A stretch of 20,370 bases of DNA from Saprolegnia diclina VS20 (lineage: Eukaryota > Oomycota > Saprolegniomycetes > Saprolegniales > Saprolegniaceae): NCBI RefSeq assembly GCF_000281045.1, contig NW_008246076.1, positions 542,253-562,622 of the forward strand, in the 5' to 3' direction. Below are positions 17,807 through 20,370 of this stretch, one piece after another. The notes under the pieces were generated by a model. That model was not told the origin of the DNA. It searched no databases and saw only the letters and a program-made list of their open reading frames with translations. The stretch's first letter is position 1, and the number at the start of each line of letters is the position of its first letter. A program made the translations under genes and the position numbers.

Positions 17807-19638
17807 ATGCTATCAAGCAAAGTCGCCGCCCTTTCTGCGGCCGAGCGGCCGTCGTATGTCGTGCGCCGGGACAGACCCAGCCACGTCGTGCGATTCATTC
17901 TCGTTCTCAACCTCCTCTCCATGGTAGCTTCTCTCTTCACGGGCACGAGTGACACCCCCTTTGTCTAGTCCCTCAAGGCGTACATCTCGGAAGCCTTTCC
18001 ATGGTCCCCGCTGCCCTTCCCCACGACCGTCTTTGCCAACTTTTCGGACTTCAACACGTCGACACTCGCCGAGAGTCAACGTCGGTACAATCGAAGGACG
18101 CTGCCGACCCTCAACACGTACACGTTTGATTCGATGCAAAACAGCCACGTGCTCCGCCACGTCTTCGCTCGGACACGAACGATCCCAGAGACCGACTGCA
18201 CGACCGACGCCATAGCTGGCATTCCCGGGGCCATGTACATTGGCTCCTCTGCCCGATCCGTCATCTGCCAGTGCGCCGCATCGGCCAATATGACTCAATG
18301 GCATCTTCGTGGCGGGTGCTACTACGACAAGCAGCTCTCGCAGCTCAACGGCCACACGTGCGTGTGGGTGACGGCCGGCGATGACATTATCGGCACGGAT
18401 GCCAATGAGACGATCACCATCACCCACGTGTACACGCCGATGGTGCTCTCGCCAACGTTTGTGTGGCTCAAGTTTTTGTACCGTCTCAGTATCACGGGCG
18501 TGGTCGGCTACCTTCTCCATACAAACTACAACGTTCACGTACGGGAGCTGGAGCGTGCGCTGCGGCGGTATGGGCACCGACGTGACATCTCGGGCGACTG
18601 GTCGTACACGATTGTGATTGGCGACCCGACTGTCCTTGTTCTGGCACACCCGCTGGTGACGCTTGGATTTGTCTTGGACGTCTGGCTGAGCACGGACAAT
18701 GTCGGGATCGCCACATTGCGTGCGTCGCAGCTCAACGACCCGCTGCTCATGTTCCAGACCACGCTCTACTTGTCTCGACTGGTAGGACAAAATGGATCTA
18801 GAAATGCGATGCCAGATTTACTTCTTGTAGGTCTGGTTTGCGTACGCCGCATTGAGCCTTGTCAATATGCAGCTCAAGCGCTGCCATGTCGAACACCGCT
18901 TCAAGGCCGTGGACCCCACTATCGTGGCAATAGCGGTCACAATCTACAGCTTTGTGCTGTCGTGGGCCGGCCAGAACGTACCATTGCTCGTTGCGCTCTT
19001 CCAGTGGCTCTACCGCCTCCCGGTGCCGGCGTCACGCCAAAATGAAGAGCTGGAGCTTATCCTGAGCTGCAGTGTCTTTACGTTCATGATCACGATCGGT
19101 CCAGTCACCTACGGCTTCTTTGCCATGTGCTTGGAGCGTACTTGCATCCATCTACCTCCATCTAATGCAGTCGAATGACGCCGGCTTTGTAGGTGTACTC
19201 CCCCCACACCCGGGGATTTCATACCACTCGCAGAGCTACACCAATATAAAGAACCGGGTGCTGTACGCGCTACTCCACCACGGTGGCTGCTCGAAACGAA
19301 ACGAACCCGCGCGACTCTCCCTTGGTGGCACCGTACACGAAGCTTTGACCCAGCACCCCCGTGACAAGCGCTGCGTCACCATGAGCTGGCGCGCGACCGA
19401 CTGCTTCGTCTTGTGCTACAGCGAGGATAGGGTTCTCGATACGACATTGCGTCTGAGTTTGGTCGCGAGTGTCGATCCACCTCGTCGCGCCGCACGTGGT
19501 GTCACGCCCGAAAAAACCTCGGAGCCCTCTGTCTATGTCGTGAGTCAGTTGGCACAGCACCCGGGCCCATGGGGCAGTGATACGAGTCCGTACTCTTTCG
19601 TGCACCCGGCCACGGGGCCGACCGCATGGTGCCTCTAG
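17807..19638 (+). CDS. Multi-pass membrane protein of unrecognised family, copy 2 (intact)
   Basis: Exons 17807-17923, 17969-18781, 18831-19137 and 19193-19638 join in phase to give 560 aa. Layout: short basic N-terminus; membrane segment near residues 29-45 (RFILVLNLLSM); loop of about 200 residues with ETDCTTD, ICQCA, GGCYY and HTCVWV and glycosylation sites NMT and NET; membrane segments around FVWLKFLYRL, VLVLAHPLVTLGF, WFAYAALSLV, TIYSFVLSWAGQNV and VFTFMITIGPV; and a soluble tail of about 160 residues with ATDCFVLCYSEDRVLDTTL, ending TAWCL. The large loop after the first membrane segment recalls ion-channel or receptor layouts, but no sequence match is recognised. It has one more intron (19138-19192) than copy 1. 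The start was chosen as the first ATG in frame with a length like copy 1. Confidence 0.8.
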
Positions 19639-19690
19639 CGTTTTCATTGTAGTAACGACGAATCACTGCATTCTCAGAGCTTAGTGCTAT

Positions 19691-19840
19691 TGAGATTTTG
19701 CAAGTACATACACCCGCCATTCTATAGAACGAACAAAAATAATAAAATCAGCTGCGATCTGAGTCGAAGAATTTGCTGGAGCGAAAAGACTTTAAAAGAA
19801 CAAACTAAGATCGACTTGTTGCATTATTAGCAAAATCTCA
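19691..19840. repeat. 11-bp inverted repeat spanning the convergent spacer
   Basis: TGAGATTTTGC (19691-19701) and GCAAAATCTCA (19830-19840) are perfect inverted arms 128 bp apart, inside the 238-bp AT-rich gap (19639-19876) between two convergent membrane-family genes. AATAAAA at about 19740-19746 could be a polyadenylation signal for copy 2. A 150-bp unit with terminal inverted arms is MITE-like, but no flanking duplication is visible. Nothing else was recognised in the gap. Confidence 0.45.
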
Positions 19841-19876
19841 GCGCCTGGTTGACCATATTCGTTGCCGTCATCGCAC

Positions 19877-20370
19877 TTAGATACACCAATGGGACGGCTC
19901 CCGCGCCCGCGCAATGACCGGTGGAAATTGATCGAGAAGCCGGTGCAGCGTGTACTTGGAGGTAGTTGGTGCGTTCAGCACGGCAAGCGACGGCGTGGGC
20001 TCGTTGCGGTCGAGGCTCTCGAGCAAGCTGAGGCGGAGACGCTCGACAAGCACATTGTCCTTGTAGCAGTAGACAAAGCAGTCGGCGCTCCGAAAACTAA
20101 TCGTTGGCGACCGCTTATAGCGCGCGTTTCGACGAAAGATGCTGTAGACAGAGCCGCCGACCTCGGGTGCCAAGCTGTTCTTGTCGGGGTGCGCCCACTG
20201 CAGCACGGTGAACATCGCTTGGGATTTGACACCGTTGTAGCGAAAGCTGCCAAAAGGCGATGCTACGGCCGACGACTGTGCTGTGATTCGGCGGCTTTCT
20301 ATTCTCAGCAGTAGGAGTGAAGAGGTCGAAGAAGATGAACGAGCAACTGACGTGTACGGTGGCGGCGACA
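19877..20370 (-). CDS. Membrane protein of the same unrecognised family, copy 3 (3' part only)
   Basis: The last exon reads from 20298 down to a TAA at 19877 (140 codons including stop). It aligns with the tails of copies 1 and 2: FGSFRYNGVKSQ matches their SFRYKNLKN/SYTNIKN, then SFRSADCFVYCYKDNVLVERLRLSL, and the end PSHWCI. A probable intron at 20357-20299 (59 nt, GTACAC to ATAG) sits at the same place and phase as the extra intron of copy 2. Upstream of it only 13 coding bases are inside the window. Orientation is opposite to copies 1 and 2, so the pair is tail to tail. The remaining membrane part lies beyond the right edge. Confidence 0.7.
   Translation of the reverse strand, partial: SPPPYTSVARSSSSTSSLLLLRIESRRITAQSSAVASPFGSFRYNGVKSQAMFTVLQWAHPDKNSLAPEVGGSVYSIFRRNARYKRSPTISFRSADCFVYCYKDNVLVERLRLSLLESLDRNEPTPSLAVLNAPTTSKYTLHRLLDQFPPVIARAREPSHWCI

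Noticed and set aside
17813-18790. 325-codon open frame on the minus strand
   Set aside because: It lies exactly antisense to exons 1-2 of membrane-family copy 2, is rich in Arg, His and Val without domain signal, and arises from GC-biased codon use on the plus strand.
1-20370. Virus-like, Polinton-like, LTR or biosynthetic/defence gene cluster
   Set aside because: No reverse transcriptase, integrase, capsid, polymerase-B, terminal repeats or linked metabolic enzymes were found; the genes are ordinary host genes plus one lineage-specific membrane family.

Overview
The window looks like nuclear DNA of an oomycete, most likely a saprolegnialean (Aphanomyces/Achlya/Saprolegnia type). This is an inference from GC-rich, closely packed genes, many introns of about 40-55 nt that usually start GTAC/GTA and end TAG, eukaryotic housekeeping proteins, CCAAT-type promoter boxes, and a lineage-restricted membrane-protein family. 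No bacterial operons, tRNA, rRNA, CRISPR array or intact mobile element was seen.

Layout. 1-129 is the 3' end of an unidentified plus-strand gene. 436-7593 (+) is a large SEN1/senataxin RNA-DNA helicase, reconstructed as 21 exons and 2070 codons; it carries a TFIIS N-terminal (LW)-like module between its 1B barrel and the first RecA domain. Only 45 bp downstream, and convergent with it, is the first of two minus-strand MCUR1/CCDC90 (DUF1640) mitochondrial membrane coiled-coil genes (7639-8378 and 9415-10281). They are ancient tandem paralogues with conserved intron positions, separated by about 1 kb that holds an unidentified decayed coding stretch. RPL18 follows (10936-11742, +), with a first coding exon that is only the ATG and a long, structured second intron. 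12220-14239 (-) encodes SIN1/AVO1, the CRIM-RBD-PH subunit of TORC2. 14590-15499 (+) encodes a HAD phosphatase close to the thiamin-monophosphate phosphatase half of plant TH2.

15697-20370 is a cluster of at least three members of an unrecognised multi-pass membrane protein family: two in tandem (+) and one convergent (-) that runs off the window. They share a cysteine-containing, N-glycosylatable loop, several membrane segments, a motif centred on DCFVxCY and a nearly invariant C-terminus W-C-L/I-stop. The upstream copy has a reading-frame problem, and intron content differs between copies.

There is no operon logic here. The housekeeping genes are independent (transcription termination, mitochondrial membrane function, ribosome, TORC2 signalling, cofactor metabolism). 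The least described parts are the helicase domain insertion and the clustered membrane family. All exon models were derived by hand from reading frame, splice dinucleotides and family resemblance, so single junctions may be off.
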